A stretch of 64,000 nucleotides of DNA, from NCBI GenBank assembly GCA_947503765.1, contig CANNFA010000005.1:186001-250000 (forward strand), given 5' to 3'. Origin of the DNA: an uncultured Paracoccaceae bacterium. Its GTDB lineage: Bacteria > Pseudomonadota > Alphaproteobacteria > Rhodobacterales > Rhodobacteraceae. The notes under the pieces were generated by a model. The model saw only the letters and a list, made by a program, of their open reading frames with translations. It ran no database searches and had not been told where the DNA came from. Position 1 is the first letter of the stretch, and each line of letters begins with the position of its first letter. Positions 9,088-17,785 of the stretch are shown piece by piece. The translations under genes and the position numbers were made by a program.

Positions 9088-10220
9088 TTGCGGACGCCCG
9101 GCATCATGCTGTCGACGAATTCGGGGGTCCATTTCGTGCCCGCCGCCAATTCCCGGCGAAGCTGCGCGAAATCGACCTCGCGCCCGACCTCGCGGTTGCC
9201 CTCGTTGAAGGCGCGAAAGCCCATATTGGCCTCGGTCATCATGTTGCCGGCCAGCCAGGCGCGGCTGTTTTCCTTGTTGCAGTTCCAGGCTTCGAGCTTG
9301 GGCTTGCGCAGTTCCTCAACCGATTTGGTGGTGCAGTCGGGGAAGGTCTGAAGCAGCTTGGCGCAAAGCTCCTCGACCTTGGCATCCAGCGCGCTCAGGT
9401 CCATCTCGCCGCGCTTCATCAGCGCCTTGCCCTCGGCCAGCGCCTCGCCGGTCTTGACCTCGCCATGCAGCAGGCGGCCCATCTCGTCGGTGACATAGCG
9501 GGTCTCGACCAGCGGGTTGGCGACATATTCCCCATCCACCTTCAGCCCCGGCACGATATCGGTCAGGATGCCCAGCCGCAGCGCCTTCTGCGCGGTGAAG
9601 CTCTCGCAGAGCACGCCTGAATTCATCGCCTGTTCGCAGCCGATCATCACCGGCAGGAAATCGGTCGATCCGCCGACCGCCGCCGATCCGTGTTTCGGCC
9701 CCGCCTGTCCGAACCGCGCCATGTCCTGCGCGATCGAGAAATCGCAGGCCATGCCGATTTCCTGGCCGCCGCCGATCCGCATCCCGTTGACCCGGCAGAC
9801 TACCGGCTTGTCGCAGCCCAGGATGGCCGAAACCATGTCGTTGAACAGGCGCATGTACTGGCGGTATTCATGCGGCCGCCCGGCATAATACTCGGCGTAT
9901 TCCTTGGTATTGCCGCCGGTGCAGAACGCCTTGTCGCCCGCCGCGGTGAATACCACCGCGTTCACGTCGCGCATGTTCGACGCGGCGCGGAACGACAGGA
10001 TCAGCGATTTCACCATGTCGGTCGTGTAGGAATTGTACTGCGCCGGATTGTTGAGCGTGATCCAGACGTTGTAGAGTCCCTCGGCCTCGGACCCGTCGGG
10101 CAGGCGCGCCGGGCGCCGCTCGAACAGCACCTTGTCGGAGATTTCCTCGCGCGCGACGTCGGCAATCAGATCGTGCGACACGAAATCGAATTTGGCAAAG
10201 TTCATGATGTTGTCCCTCAT
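9084..10220 (-). CDS. oah: 6-oxocyclohex-1-ene-1-carbonyl-CoA hydrolase
   Basis: The 378 residues are longer than ordinary crotonases, as expected for Oah. Key segments are [58 protein letters not shown] and [13 protein letters not shown]. The enzyme hydrates the ring double bond and cleaves the ring hydrolytically, giving 3-hydroxypimelyl-CoA, the last step before beta-oxidation. ATG 10220 overlaps the had stop by ATGA; a second ATG five codons later (MNFAKFD) is an alternative start. No genes for the later pimelyl-CoA beta-oxidation steps lie in this window. Confidence 0.94.
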   Translation of the reverse strand: MRDNIMNFAKFDFVSHDLIADVAREEISDKVLFERRPARLPDGSEAEGLYNVWITLNNPAQYNSYTTDMVKSLILSFRAASNMRDVNAVVFTAAGDKAFCTGGNTKEYAEYYAGRPHEYRQYMRLFNDMVSAILGCDKPVVCRVNGMRIGGGQEIGMACDFSIAQDMARFGQAGPKHGSAAVGGSTDFLPVMIGCEQAMNSGVLCESFTAQKALRLGILTDIVPGLKVDGEYVANPLVETRYVTDEMGRLLHGEVKTGEALAEGKALMKRGEMDLSALDAKVEELCAKLLQTFPDCTTKSVEELRKPKLEAWNCNKENSRAWLAGNMMTEANMGFRAFNEGNREVGREVDFAQLRRELAAGTKWTPEFVDSMMPGVRK

Positions 10221-11281
10221 TGTGCCGGCACCAGGATCTGGCGGCGCACCTTGTTGCCGTCATGCACGTCCCGGAACACCGTGTTGATGTCGTCCAGGGG
10301 ACGCTGTTCGATGAAGGGCGCCAGCTTGACCTTGCCCGACAGGACCAGGTCCAGGGCGCCGGGATACAGGTCGGGCGGGCAGCCCCAATTGCCCAGAAGC
10401 CGGGCGTGAAAGGCCATCAGGTTCGACAGGCGCACCTCGACCTTGTCCATGGTGAAGCCGACCACGCACATCGTGGCGCCGTGGTTCAGCAGACCGAAAG
10501 CGGCGGTTTGCCCGGCGGCGGTGCCGGAACATTCCATGATGATCCATTCGGTTGTCCGCAGATCGTTCGCCTTGGCGAAACCGATGATTTCCTTTTTCAG
10601 CGCGCGCGGATCGAAATCGCGCGCGTTCAGCGTCAGCGCCGCGCCATGATCGCGCACCGCCTCCAGCTTGGCCGGCGACACGTCGATGGCGACCACAGTC
10701 GCACCCATCGCGGCGGCGACCTGCACCGCATAGCCGCCCACCCCGCCGACGCCGTTGACGATCACCAGGTCGCCCTTTGATATGCCGGCCTGCACAGCCG
10801 CCTGGTATGGCGTGGTCAGCGCGTCGGCCACGACCGAGACATCGGCCAGTTCCAGCCCGATCGCCGCCAGCCGGTCCAGATCGACCGGGCACAGCCCCCG
10901 CGCCGGCACCGTGATATGGCTGGCGAAACCGCCCTGGATGTCGTTGCCGGGCATCTTCTGGTTGCGGCAGATCGTGCCCTTGCCGCGCAGGCACAGATCG
11001 CAGGTTCCGCAGGGCATCACGGCGGGCACGATGACCGCGCGGCCAAGCCAGTCTTCGGCCCCCTCGCCGGCCTGCGTCACGGTGCCGCTGATCTCGTGGC
11101 CAAGGCAAAGCGGCAGGTCGCTGTTGGTGCGCACGCCGTCATAATAGAATCCCAGGTCGGTATGACAGACACCGCAGCCGGCGATCTGGACGATGACCTC
11201 TCCCGGACCCGGCGCATCAGGTTCGAACTCCGCCATTTCCAGTGGTTTTTCACCTGAAGACATCATCCAGCGTCTTGCCAT
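10217..11281 (-). CDS. had: 6-hydroxycyclohex-1-ene-1-carbonyl-CoA dehydrogenase
   Basis: The frame is open to 11329, but the family N-terminus [16 protein letters not shown] begins at ATG 11281 and gives 354 residues. It is a zinc-type medium-chain dehydrogenase: CGVCHTDLG holds the catalytic zinc cysteine, [16 protein letters not shown] is the four-cysteine structural zinc site, and [10 protein letters not shown] is the NAD-binding turn. It oxidises 6-hydroxycyclohex-1-ene-1-carbonyl-CoA to the 6-oxo compound. As the first gene of the eight-gene minus-strand operon it faces the 156-bp control region shared with korA. Confidence 0.93.
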   Translation of the reverse strand: MARRWMMSSGEKPLEMAEFEPDAPGPGEVIVQIAGCGVCHTDLGFYYDGVRTNSDLPLCLGHEISGTVTQAGEGAEDWLGRAVIVPAVMPCGTCDLCLRGKGTICRNQKMPGNDIQGGFASHITVPARGLCPVDLDRLAAIGLELADVSVVADALTTPYQAAVQAGISKGDLVIVNGVGGVGGYAVQVAAAMGATVVAIDVSPAKLEAVRDHGAALTLNARDFDPRALKKEIIGFAKANDLRTTEWIIMECSGTAAGQTAAFGLLNHGATMCVVGFTMDKVEVRLSNLMAFHARLLGNWGCPPDLYPGALDLVLSGKVKLAPFIEQRPLDDINTVFRDVHDGNKVRRQILVPAQ

Positions 11282-11348
11282 CTCGTCACTCCGGTCGCTG
11301 CGCGCGCCCCCTGTTGACAGGGTTTGCAATCTCTATTACCGTAAAGTG

Positions 11349-11370
11349 GTACTCTAATACTTATTTAGGG
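11349..11370 (-). promoter_or_regulatory. Candidate operator/promoter of the benzoyl-CoA operon (had side of the divergent region)
   Basis: The 156 bp between had and korA must carry both divergent promoters. On the minus strand this site reads CCCTA-AA-T-AA-GTATTA-G-AGTAC followed by CACTTTAC. It matches the hemerythrin-gene site at 1519-1540 in 17 of 22 positions. TTGACC immediately overlaps its 5' side (minus strand 11374-11369) and could be a -35 element. No regulator gene for this operon was recognised nearby. Confidence 0.5.
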
Positions 11371-11437
11371 TCAACCGGAAACCGACAAAGAATTCCTGCA
11401 ACCTCACAGCACTGCCCGAACGCGGAACGGATCTGAC

Positions 11438-13183
11438 ATGAACCTTTCACCAAAATCAGCGAAATCAGCTAAGAACGTCTCTTTCGCCGTGGTCGGTAGC
11501 GGCGGCGCCGGGGCGATCACCGCAGGCTCGATCCTGCTGGAGGCGGCGGGAAAATCCGGCTGGCACGGGCTTCTGAATCGCTCGGTCGGCCCGCAGATAC
11601 GCGGCGGCGAGGCGGCGGCGCTGGTGCGGCTGTCGACCAGGCCGGCCTTTTGCATGTCGCGCGAATTCCACATCCTCGTGGCGATCGACTGGAAGAATGC
11701 CGACCGTTTCATCGGCTCGATGCCGGTGGCGCCGGGCGGGCTGGTGATCGCCGATCCGGCCGCAGGCGAGCCGCCGGCCGCCCTGCGCGAGGGCGATTGC
11801 ACCATCGTCGAATGCCCGATCGGCGAGCTGGCCAAATCCATCAAGGGCGGGCGCCCGAACATGATCTGCGTCGGGCTGGTCGCCCAGCTGACCGGCCTGC
11901 CGGTCGATACCGTGATGCAGGTCGTCGCTTCCAAGCTGCTAAGCAAGGGCGCCGATGCCATCGCGGCCAGCGATGCCTGTATCGAGGCGGGGGTGGCGGC
12001 CGCCGCCGGGTTCGGCGCCACGTTCCATCTGGGCGCGCCGGAGGCCTCGGACAAGACCCGCTGGCTGATCACCGGAAACGAGGCGGTGGGCCTTGGCGCG
12101 ATGCGCGGCGGCGTGCAATTCGCCGCAGCCTATCCGATCACCCCGGCCACCGAGGTGCTGGAATACCTCGCCCCGGCCCTGGCCGGGATCGGCGGCGCGC
12201 TGGTCCAGGCAGAGGATGAACTTGCCTCGATCAACATGATCATCGGCGCCTCTTATGGCGGGCGCCCGTCGATCACCGCAACCTCGGGGCCGGGCCTGTC
12301 GCTGATGATGGAAAGCCTGGGCCTGGCCGCCGCGGCCGAAGTGCCGATCGTCGTGATCGACGTGATGCGCGCCGGCCCGTCCACCGGCATCGCCACCAAG
12401 TCCGAGCAATCGGATCTGAACATCGCCGTTCACGGCTTTCACGGCGATGCGCCGCATGTGGTCATCGCACCGCTTTCGGTCGCCGATTGCCTGTTCACCG
12501 CGCAATGGTCGGTGCATATCGCCGAGACGCTGCAAAGTCCGGTGATCGTGCTGTCGGACCAGTCGATCGGCCAGGCGCATGTGCTGATCGACCGGCCCGC
12601 CGACGTGACCTTTCTGACCCGGCGCAAGACCTACGAGCCCTCGGCCGAGACCTATCTGCGCTATGCGGTGACGGCCGATGGCGTCTCGCCCATGTCGATC
12701 CCCGGCCAGGCCGGCGGGCAATACACCGCCGACGGGCTGACCCATACCGAACGCGGCACCCCGTCCAGCACCGCCAAGGCGCAGCGCGAACAGATGGACA
12801 AGCGCCTGCACAAGATCGAATCCTTCGATTTCGGCGATCACTGGGGCGCGTGCGAGGGCAGCGGCGACACCGTGATCCTGACCTGGGGCTCGCTGACCGG
12901 CGCCGCCCGCGAGGCGATCGACGAATTGCACGAGGACGGCATCGACGCGCGGCTGATCGCGCTGCGCCAGATCTCTCCGTTCCCGGCCAGGGCGCTGCAG
13001 GAGGCGCTGCAGGGCGCGCGCCGCGTGCTGGTCGTCGAGCAAAGCCATTCCGGCCAGTTCTATCGCTACGTGCGCTCGCAGATCGACCTGCCCTACGACA
13101 TCAACCGCCTGAACCGCGAAGGGCCCACCGTGATCGGCCCCGACGAAATCGCCTCAAGCATCCGCGACTGGAAAAGCCAATGA
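11438..13183 (+). CDS. korA: 2-oxoglutarate:ferredoxin oxidoreductase, fused gamma-alpha subunit
   Basis: The 581-residue protein joins a gamma domain (about 12-195; VVGSGGAGAITAG, LLNRSVGPQIRGGEAA) to an alpha pyrimidine-binding domain (about 205-400; GNEAVGLGAMRGGVQFAAAYPITPATEVLEY, TSGPGLSLMMESLG) and a transketolase C-terminal-like domain. This architecture is that of Thauera KorA. With KorB it oxidises 2-oxoglutarate to succinyl-CoA and CO2 and reduces ferredoxin, which powers benzoyl-CoA reductase. It is divergent from the bcr operon. Some members act on other 2-oxoacids, so activity on phenylglyoxylate cannot be excluded from sequence. Confidence 0.9.
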   Translation: MNLSPKSAKSAKNVSFAVVGSGGAGAITAGSILLEAAGKSGWHGLLNRSVGPQIRGGEAAALVRLSTRPAFCMSREFHILVAIDWKNADRFIGSMPVAPGGLVIADPAAGEPPAALREGDCTIVECPIGELAKSIKGGRPNMICVGLVAQLTGLPVDTVMQVVASKLLSKGADAIAASDACIEAGVAAAAGFGATFHLGAPEASDKTRWLITGNEAVGLGAMRGGVQFAAAYPITPATEVLEYLAPALAGIGGALVQAEDELASINMIIGASYGGRPSITATSGPGLSLMMESLGLAAAAEVPIVVIDVMRAGPSTGIATKSEQSDLNIAVHGFHGDAPHVVIAPLSVADCLFTAQWSVHIAETLQSPVIVLSDQSIGQAHVLIDRPADVTFLTRRKTYEPSAETYLRYAVTADGVSPMSIPGQAGGQYTADGLTHTERGTPSSTAKAQREQMDKRLHKIESFDFGDHWGACEGSGDTVILTWGSLTGAAREAIDELHEDGIDARLIALRQISPFPARALQEALQGARRVLVVEQSHSGQFYRYVRSQIDLPYDINRLNREGPTVIGPDEIASSIRDWKSQ

Positions 13184-14004
13184 ACGCTCCGACACTCAAA
13201 GCCACCGATTTCACCTCCGATGTCACGCCCGTCTGGTGCCCCGGCTGCGGCGATTTCCATGTCCTGATGTCGATCACCCGGGCGCTGGCGCAGCTGGGCC
13301 GCCCGCCCGAGGATATCGCCGTGGTCTCGGGCATCGGCTGCTCCTCGCGGATCCCGGCCTATACCAATTGCTACGGTTTCCACGGCGTGCATGGCCGGTC
13401 GCTGGCCCTGGCCGCCGGCCTGAAAGTGGCGCGCCCCGATCTGACCGTCATGGCGATGAGCGGCGATGGCGACGGCTTTTCCATCGGCGGCAACCATTTC
13501 CTGCATGCCTGCCGGCGCAATGTCGACATGACCTATGTGGTGATGGACAACCGCGTCTACGGCATGACCAAGGGCCAGCCCTCGCCCACCACCGAACCCG
13601 ACTGGGACAGCGCGCTGTCGCCGGGCGGCACCGGGCTGTCGCCGTTCCATCCGCTGGTGATCGCGCTGGCCTCGGGCGCCAATTTCGTCGCGCGCGAGTT
13701 CTCCGGCAATATCAAGGCCTGCACCCGGACCATCGTCGAGGCGGTGAACCATCCCGGTTTCTCCTTCGTCGAGATCCTCAGCCCCTGCGTGACCTTCCGC
13801 CCCGATGAGCGCGAATGGAAAGGCCAGGTTCACCCGGCCAGTGTGCCGGAAACCGACGATCCGGCGCGGGCGGCCCGGCGGATCATGACCGATGACGGGA
13901 TGAATACCGGCATCCTCTATCGCGGCAAGCGCAAGCCTTATTTTGCCTCGGTGAAGGACAGCTTCGGCGATATCGAACCGCTGGAGCGCGCCTTCGAGGT
14001 CTGA
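13180..14004 (+). CDS. korB: 2-oxoglutarate:ferredoxin oxidoreductase, beta subunit (ThDP and Fe-S)
   Basis: ATG 13180 overlaps the korA stop by ATGA; the open frame runs further upstream inside korA but is a shadow there. The 274 residues show WCPGCGDFHVL and IGCSSRI cysteines for the [4Fe-4S] cluster and the thiamine-diphosphate motif GDGDGFSIGGNHFLHACRRN ending in VVMDN. Length and layout fit two-subunit KorB proteins. It catalyses the decarboxylation half-reaction with KorA. Confidence 0.92.
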   Translation: MNAPTLKATDFTSDVTPVWCPGCGDFHVLMSITRALAQLGRPPEDIAVVSGIGCSSRIPAYTNCYGFHGVHGRSLALAAGLKVARPDLTVMAMSGDGDGFSIGGNHFLHACRRNVDMTYVVMDNRVYGMTKGQPSPTTEPDWDSALSPGGTGLSPFHPLVIALASGANFVAREFSGNIKACTRTIVEAVNHPGFSFVEILSPCVTFRPDEREWKGQVHPASVPETDDPARAARRIMTDDGMNTGILYRGKRKPYFASVKDSFGDIEPLERAFEV

Positions 14005-14101
14005 CCCCCGGCATGGGGCGCGGGCCGTCACCCCATCGTGGGTTGACGGCCCCGCGCCCGGCCGCAAAGACATCGGGGTCTGATCTGAAAAGGCCTCCGG
14101 C

Positions 14102-14680
14102 ATGTTCATCGCGCCCAAACCGATCCGGGACTATCCCTGGTATATCCGGCTGTTCTTCTGGAAACAGAAACGCAGCTACGGCAAGGTGCTGGAACCGGGG
14201 ATGCTCTGGGCCCGCTCGCCCAGCGTCTTTGTCGGCGTCGCGCTGCTTTACGGCGCGCTGAACCGGCGGCGCGGGCGGCTCGATCCGGCGCTTCGGTCGC
14301 TGGTGACGGTGCGGGTCAGCCAGATCAACCATTGCGAATTCTGCGTCGACATCAACGCCGCGACGCTGATGAAGCGCGGCGTGTCGCCGGACAAGGTGGC
14401 GCAACTGGCCCATTGGCAGAAGGCCGAGGCCTTCACCGAGGTCGAACGCCTGGCGCTGGAACTGGCCGAGGCGATGATCCGCACCGACCGGCGGGTCGAG
14501 GCCGGGCTGATGGACCGCCTGAAGGCGCATTTCGACGACGATTCGCTGGCCGAACTCTGCGGGCTGATCGCCTTTCAGAACATGTCGAGCAGCTATAACG
14601 CCTCCCTCGACATCCCCGCGCAGGGTTTCTGCTCCCTGCCGCTGGCGGATGACACCCCGCACACCCCGCCCCGGGCTTGA
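14102..14680 (+). CDS. AhpD/carboxymuconolactone-decarboxylase-like protein
   Basis: The 192-residue alpha-helical protein carries the AhpD-type CxxC at HCEFCVDINAATLMKRGVSPDKV, with the upstream Glu/His relay region less clear, and ERLALELAEAMIRT afterwards. CMD-family proteins with CxxC act as thiol-disulfide peroxidase partners or remain uncharacterised. The N-terminal third (PKPIRDYPWYIRLFFWKQKRSYG) extends beyond the minimal domain. The gene follows korB by 97 bp on the same strand and converges with paaK. A protective role against peroxide or oxidised thiols near oxygen-sensitive enzymes is only an inference. Confidence 0.7.
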   Translation: MFIAPKPIRDYPWYIRLFFWKQKRSYGKVLEPGMLWARSPSVFVGVALLYGALNRRRGRLDPALRSLVTVRVSQINHCEFCVDINAATLMKRGVSPDKVAQLAHWQKAEAFTEVERLALELAEAMIRTDRRVEAGLMDRLKAHFDDDSLAELCGLIAFQNMSSSYNASLDIPAQGFCSLPLADDTPHTPPRA

Positions 14681-14688
14681 CCCGGGGC
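14668..14688. repeat. GC-rich hairpin, first of a matching pair
   Basis: GCCCCGGG - CTTGA - CCCGGGGC forms a perfect 8-bp stem with a 5-nt loop and overlaps the stop codon of the AhpD-like gene. A second copy of the same design lies at 14736-14756. The pair lies between convergent genes and could serve as a bidirectional terminator or a REP-type palindromic element; there is no clear T-tract. Confidence 0.6.
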
Positions 14689-14735
14689 CTCCCGGCCGCC
14701 TGTCTACCCCCGGCCCTGACTTGACCCGGGAGCCC

Positions 14736-14756
14736 GCCCCGGACCTGATCCGGGGC
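14736..14756. repeat. GC-rich hairpin, second of a matching pair
   Basis: GCCCCGGA - CCTGA - TCCGGGGC is a perfect 8-bp stem with the same loop pattern as the copy at 14668-14688. A degenerate relative (CCCCCGG...TTGACCCGGGAG) lies between them at about 14707-14732. The element sits just downstream of paaK on its strand. Confidence 0.6.
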
Positions 14757-14765
14757 CTCACGCCC

Positions 14766-16091
14766 CTATCCGCGTTCGTCCAGCACCCGAACGGCCTTGC
14801 CCTCCGACCGCGGGATCTCGCCGGGCAGGCGGGCGTTCACGGTGCAGGTCACGCCGATGATCGACTTGATGTGATGGCACACCTCGCGCGCCTTGGCGAT
14901 CAGCGCGGCCTCGCAGCAATCGCACTCGGGCAGCACCTCGACCTCGACCGCGATCGCGTCGAGCGGGCCTTCCTTGAACAGCCGGATCCGGTAATGCGGC
15001 GCCAGCCCCGCCAGCCCGACAAGCACCGCCTCGACCTGGCTGGGATAGACGTTGACGCCGCGGATGATCATCATGTCGTCGTCGCGCCCGGTCACGCGCA
15101 GGATGCGCACATGGCTGCGCCCGCAGGCGCAGGGCGCGTCGGTCAGGCGGGTGATGTCGCGGGTGCGGTAGCGGATCATCGGCATCGCTTCCTTGGTCAG
15201 CGTGGTGATGACCAGCTCGCCCTGCTCTCCCATCGGCAGCGGTTCCAGCGTTTCGGGGTCGATCACCTCGAACAGGAAATGATCCTCCCAGCCATGCAGC
15301 CCGTCGCGCGCCTCGTCGCATTCGCAGGCGACGCCCGGCCCCATGATCTCGGACAGCCCGTAGATATCGACCGCCTTCAGCCCCAGCCGCCGGTCAAGCT
15401 CGGCGCGCATCTCGTTCGACCAGGGCTCTGCCCCGAACAGCCCGCGCCGCACCGGCAGCGTGGCGATATCGATCCCCATCCGCGCCGCGATCTCGACGAT
15501 GTTCAGCGCATAGGAGGGCGTGCAGCACAGATCGACCGCGCCGAAATCGCGCAGCAGCGTCACCTGCCGTTCCGTCCCCCCGCCCGAGACCGGCACCACC
15601 GTGCAGCCCAGCCGTTCGGCCCCGTAATGCGCGCCCAGCCCGCCGGTGAACAGCCCGTAGCCATAGGCGTTGTGCACCAGATCGCCGGGCCGAAACCCCG
15701 CCGAGGCCATCGACCGCGCCATCAGCCCCGCCCAGCGGTCCAGATCGCCCTGCGAATAGCCCACCACGGTCGGCTTGCCGGTGGTGCCGGACGAGGCATG
15801 CACCCGCGCCAGCTGTTCGCGGGGCATGGCGAAGATGTCGAACGGGTAATTGTCGCGCAGATCGGTCTTTACCGTGAACGGGAAATGTTTCAGATCGGCG
15901 ACCGATTTCAGCCGGTCCGGCGTCACCCCCGCCGCATCGAAGGCGCGCTTGTAATGCGGCACGTTTTCATAGGCGCGGGCCAGCGACCATCGCAGACGCT
16001 CTGCCTGCAGGTCGGCGATGTCGGCGCGCGGCATCGTCTCTGCCTCGCGGTCGAACATGAAATCGGGTGTCTTGCGGCTGCGATCCAGCAT
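14766..16091 (-). CDS. paaK: Phenylacetate-CoA ligase (PaaK type)
   Basis: The 441-residue ANL-superfamily enzyme matches PaaK length. Visible motifs are the ATP loop HASSGTTGKPTVVGYS near residue 97, YGYGLFTGGLG, DIYGLSEIMGPG, and the hinge/C-terminal YRTRDITRL...ILRVTGRDDDMMIIRGVNVYPSQVE typical of phenylacetate-CoA ligases. It makes phenylacetyl-CoA from phenylacetate, ATP and CoA. It is the last gene of the minus-strand pad operon, 95 bp after the padC-padD fusion, so it supplies the substrate of that oxidoreductase. A benzoate-CoA ligase (BadA/BclA type, about 520 residues) was not seen in the window. Confidence 0.9.
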   Translation of the reverse strand: MLDRSRKTPDFMFDREAETMPRADIADLQAERLRWSLARAYENVPHYKRAFDAAGVTPDRLKSVADLKHFPFTVKTDLRDNYPFDIFAMPREQLARVHASSGTTGKPTVVGYSQGDLDRWAGLMARSMASAGFRPGDLVHNAYGYGLFTGGLGAHYGAERLGCTVVPVSGGGTERQVTLLRDFGAVDLCCTPSYALNIVEIAARMGIDIATLPVRRGLFGAEPWSNEMRAELDRRLGLKAVDIYGLSEIMGPGVACECDEARDGLHGWEDHFLFEVIDPETLEPLPMGEQGELVITTLTKEAMPMIRYRTRDITRLTDAPCACGRSHVRILRVTGRDDDMMIIRGVNVYPSQVEAVLVGLAGLAPHYRIRLFKEGPLDAIAVEVEVLPECDCCEAALIAKAREVCHHIKSIIGVTCTVNARLPGEIPRSEGKAVRVLDERG

Positions 16092-16186
16092 TCGTGTTCC
16101 TCCTCGAACATTTCTGGCCCGAACAAATTGGCCCGAACGGACATGTCTCGAACGAAAGGCGCCGGTCCGGGACCGGGCGGCCCCGT

Positions 16187-17785
16187 TCAGGCCGTTTTCC
16201 AGCCCGGCTTGATCCCCGGCGCACTCTCCCCTGCGCCGCGGGCGGGCATTCTTTCGACGGCAAAGCCCTGGTTATAGGCCGCGCCGGTAATCAGCGTGTA
16301 TTTGAACAGCCAGCCGGTGCCCGCCGCCGCCAGCCCGGCCAGCGCCAGCGCCAGCCCGGCAAGCGGCAGGCCAAGCGCGCCATAGATTGCCAGCACGGCA
16401 ATCGCCGCCTGCCCGGCCAGCGCCAGCCCGGAACGCGGCCCGTCCAGAACCTCGAAGGTCTGCACCGGCGCGCCGGTAACCCCCAGCGCCCGGCGATATT
16501 GTTTCCACGCGCCGAACCGAACCGCGACCAGCACCGCCAGTGTGCCGCCAAGCGCCATCCCCAGCGTCGTTTGCGTCCAGCCCGCAAGCAGCGCGATCCC
16601 GACCGCGCTGGCCAGCAGCCCGGCGCCCTCGGCAAATCCGGTGGCAAGGATCAGCGGCACGATCTGCGGCTGGCGCCAGGCAGGGATGCCCTTGGCCGCG
16701 CGCAGGATCCGTGCCTGGCAGTAAAGGAAGGCCAGCGCGAATATCGCCGCCAGCCAGCCCAGAGCGGTCCAGCCGGTCAGCCAGGCCAGCCCGCCAAAGG
16801 CAAAATACGGCGCCGCCATCATCGCCTCGCGCGTCATCCAGCTGGTGCGCGCATTGCGGAACACGTTCATCGACCGCCAGCGGCGCCCGATCTCCAGCAG
16901 CACGCAGAAAAGCCCGCCGCCGACCAGCACCAGCGCGGCAAAGACCGCGCCCCAGATCACCGGCGCGAACAGGCTGGCGAGCATGGTCATCATGAACAGC
17001 CCGGTGCCCGCGCCGCCGGCCATGAAATTCGCCGCCGCGCGCCAGTCCCAGCTTGTCTGCGGCTTGGGCGACACCGCCGCCAGCCCCACCGGATCGGCCA
17101 CCATCGGCGCCTTGTCCTGCACGGAGGTGTCCTCGATCTGGCCGTCATAGAGGTAGACGATGTTCGGCCCGTTGCCCAATTCCTCGTGCATCCGGAAATG
17201 GCGCTTTTCGTTCAGCAATTGCGACACGTTGCTGTCCGGATCGTCCAGATCGCCCATATGCAGCGCGCCGGCGATGCAGGAGGCGACGCAGACCGGCGTC
17301 GCGGCCATGTCCTTGCCCGGCACCAGCCCCTTTTCCAGCCCGTCATCGATCACGTCGAAACACAAAGTGCATTTCTGCGCCACGCCAAGCCGCGCGGGAT
17401 CCTCGCGCGCGGTCTCGTGGCGCATCTTCTTGCCGCCCCCATAGGCGGCGGACGGCTCGTCGACGCGGTAGCGCGCCTGGTAGGGGCAGGCCACGGCGCA
17501 ATAGGCACAGCCGATGCAGATGTCGTAGTCGATGGTGACGATTCCGTCGTCGCGCTTGCCGGTCGCGGTCGAGGGGCAGACCTCCATGCAGGACGGCTCG
17601 TCGCAATGCATGCAGCCGACCGGCACGAAGGCGCGGCTGACATCGGGAAATTCGCCCGTTTCGAAATCCAGCACCTTGCGCCATTGCACGCCGGGCGCGG
17701 TGGCATTGGCGTGTTTGCACGCCGCCGTGCAGGTCTGGCAGCCGACGCAGCGATTCAGGTCGGCGACGATCGCGTACCGGGTCAT
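16187..17785 (-). CDS. Phenylacetyl-CoA:acceptor oxidoreductase, fused iron-sulfur and membrane subunits (PadC-PadD fusion)
   Basis: ATG 17785 overlaps the padB stop by ATGA and begins MTRYAIVADLNRCVGC; the frame is open 46 codons further up but that is padB shadow. The 532-residue protein has a DmsB/NrfC-like domain (about 1-210) with four cysteine clusters: CVGCQTCTAACKH, CMHCDEPSCMEVCP, CIGCAYCAVACPY and CTLCF...CVASC. Residues 250-530 are an NrfD/DmsC-like domain with about eight membrane helices. In Thauera aromatica these parts are the separate PadC and PadD; here one gene encodes both. It should pass electrons from PadB to the quinone pool at the inner membrane. I see no stop or frameshift at the junction. 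Confidence 0.88.
   Translation of the reverse strand: MTRYAIVADLNRCVGCQTCTAACKHANATAPGVQWRKVLDFETGEFPDVSRAFVPVGCMHCDEPSCMEVCPSTATGKRDDGIVTIDYDICIGCAYCAVACPYQARYRVDEPSAAYGGGKKMRHETAREDPARLGVAQKCTLCFDVIDDGLEKGLVPGKDMAATPVCVASCIAGALHMGDLDDPDSNVSQLLNEKRHFRMHEELGNGPNIVYLYDGQIEDTSVQDKAPMVADPVGLAAVSPKPQTSWDWRAAANFMAGGAGTGLFMMTMLASLFAPVIWGAVFAALVLVGGGLFCVLLEIGRRWRSMNVFRNARTSWMTREAMMAAPYFAFGGLAWLTGWTALGWLAAIFALAFLYCQARILRAAKGIPAWRQPQIVPLILATGFAEGAGLLASAVGIALLAGWTQTTLGMALGGTLAVLVAVRFGAWKQYRRALGVTGAPVQTFEVLDGPRSGLALAGQAAIAVLAIYGALGLPLAGLALALAGLAAAGTGWLFKYTLITGAAYNQGFAVERMPARGAGESAPGIKPGWKTA

Noticed and set aside
11282-11437. FNR/Dnr-type box (TTGAT-N4-ATCAA) in the had-korA region
   Set aside because: No match with both half-sites was found here or upstream of the hemerythrin or pad genes, although anaerobic control would be expected.
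14766-16091. Benzoate-CoA ligase
   Set aside because: Length (441) and motifs fit the PaaK phenylacetate-CoA ligase group, not the about 520-residue benzoate-CoA ligases.
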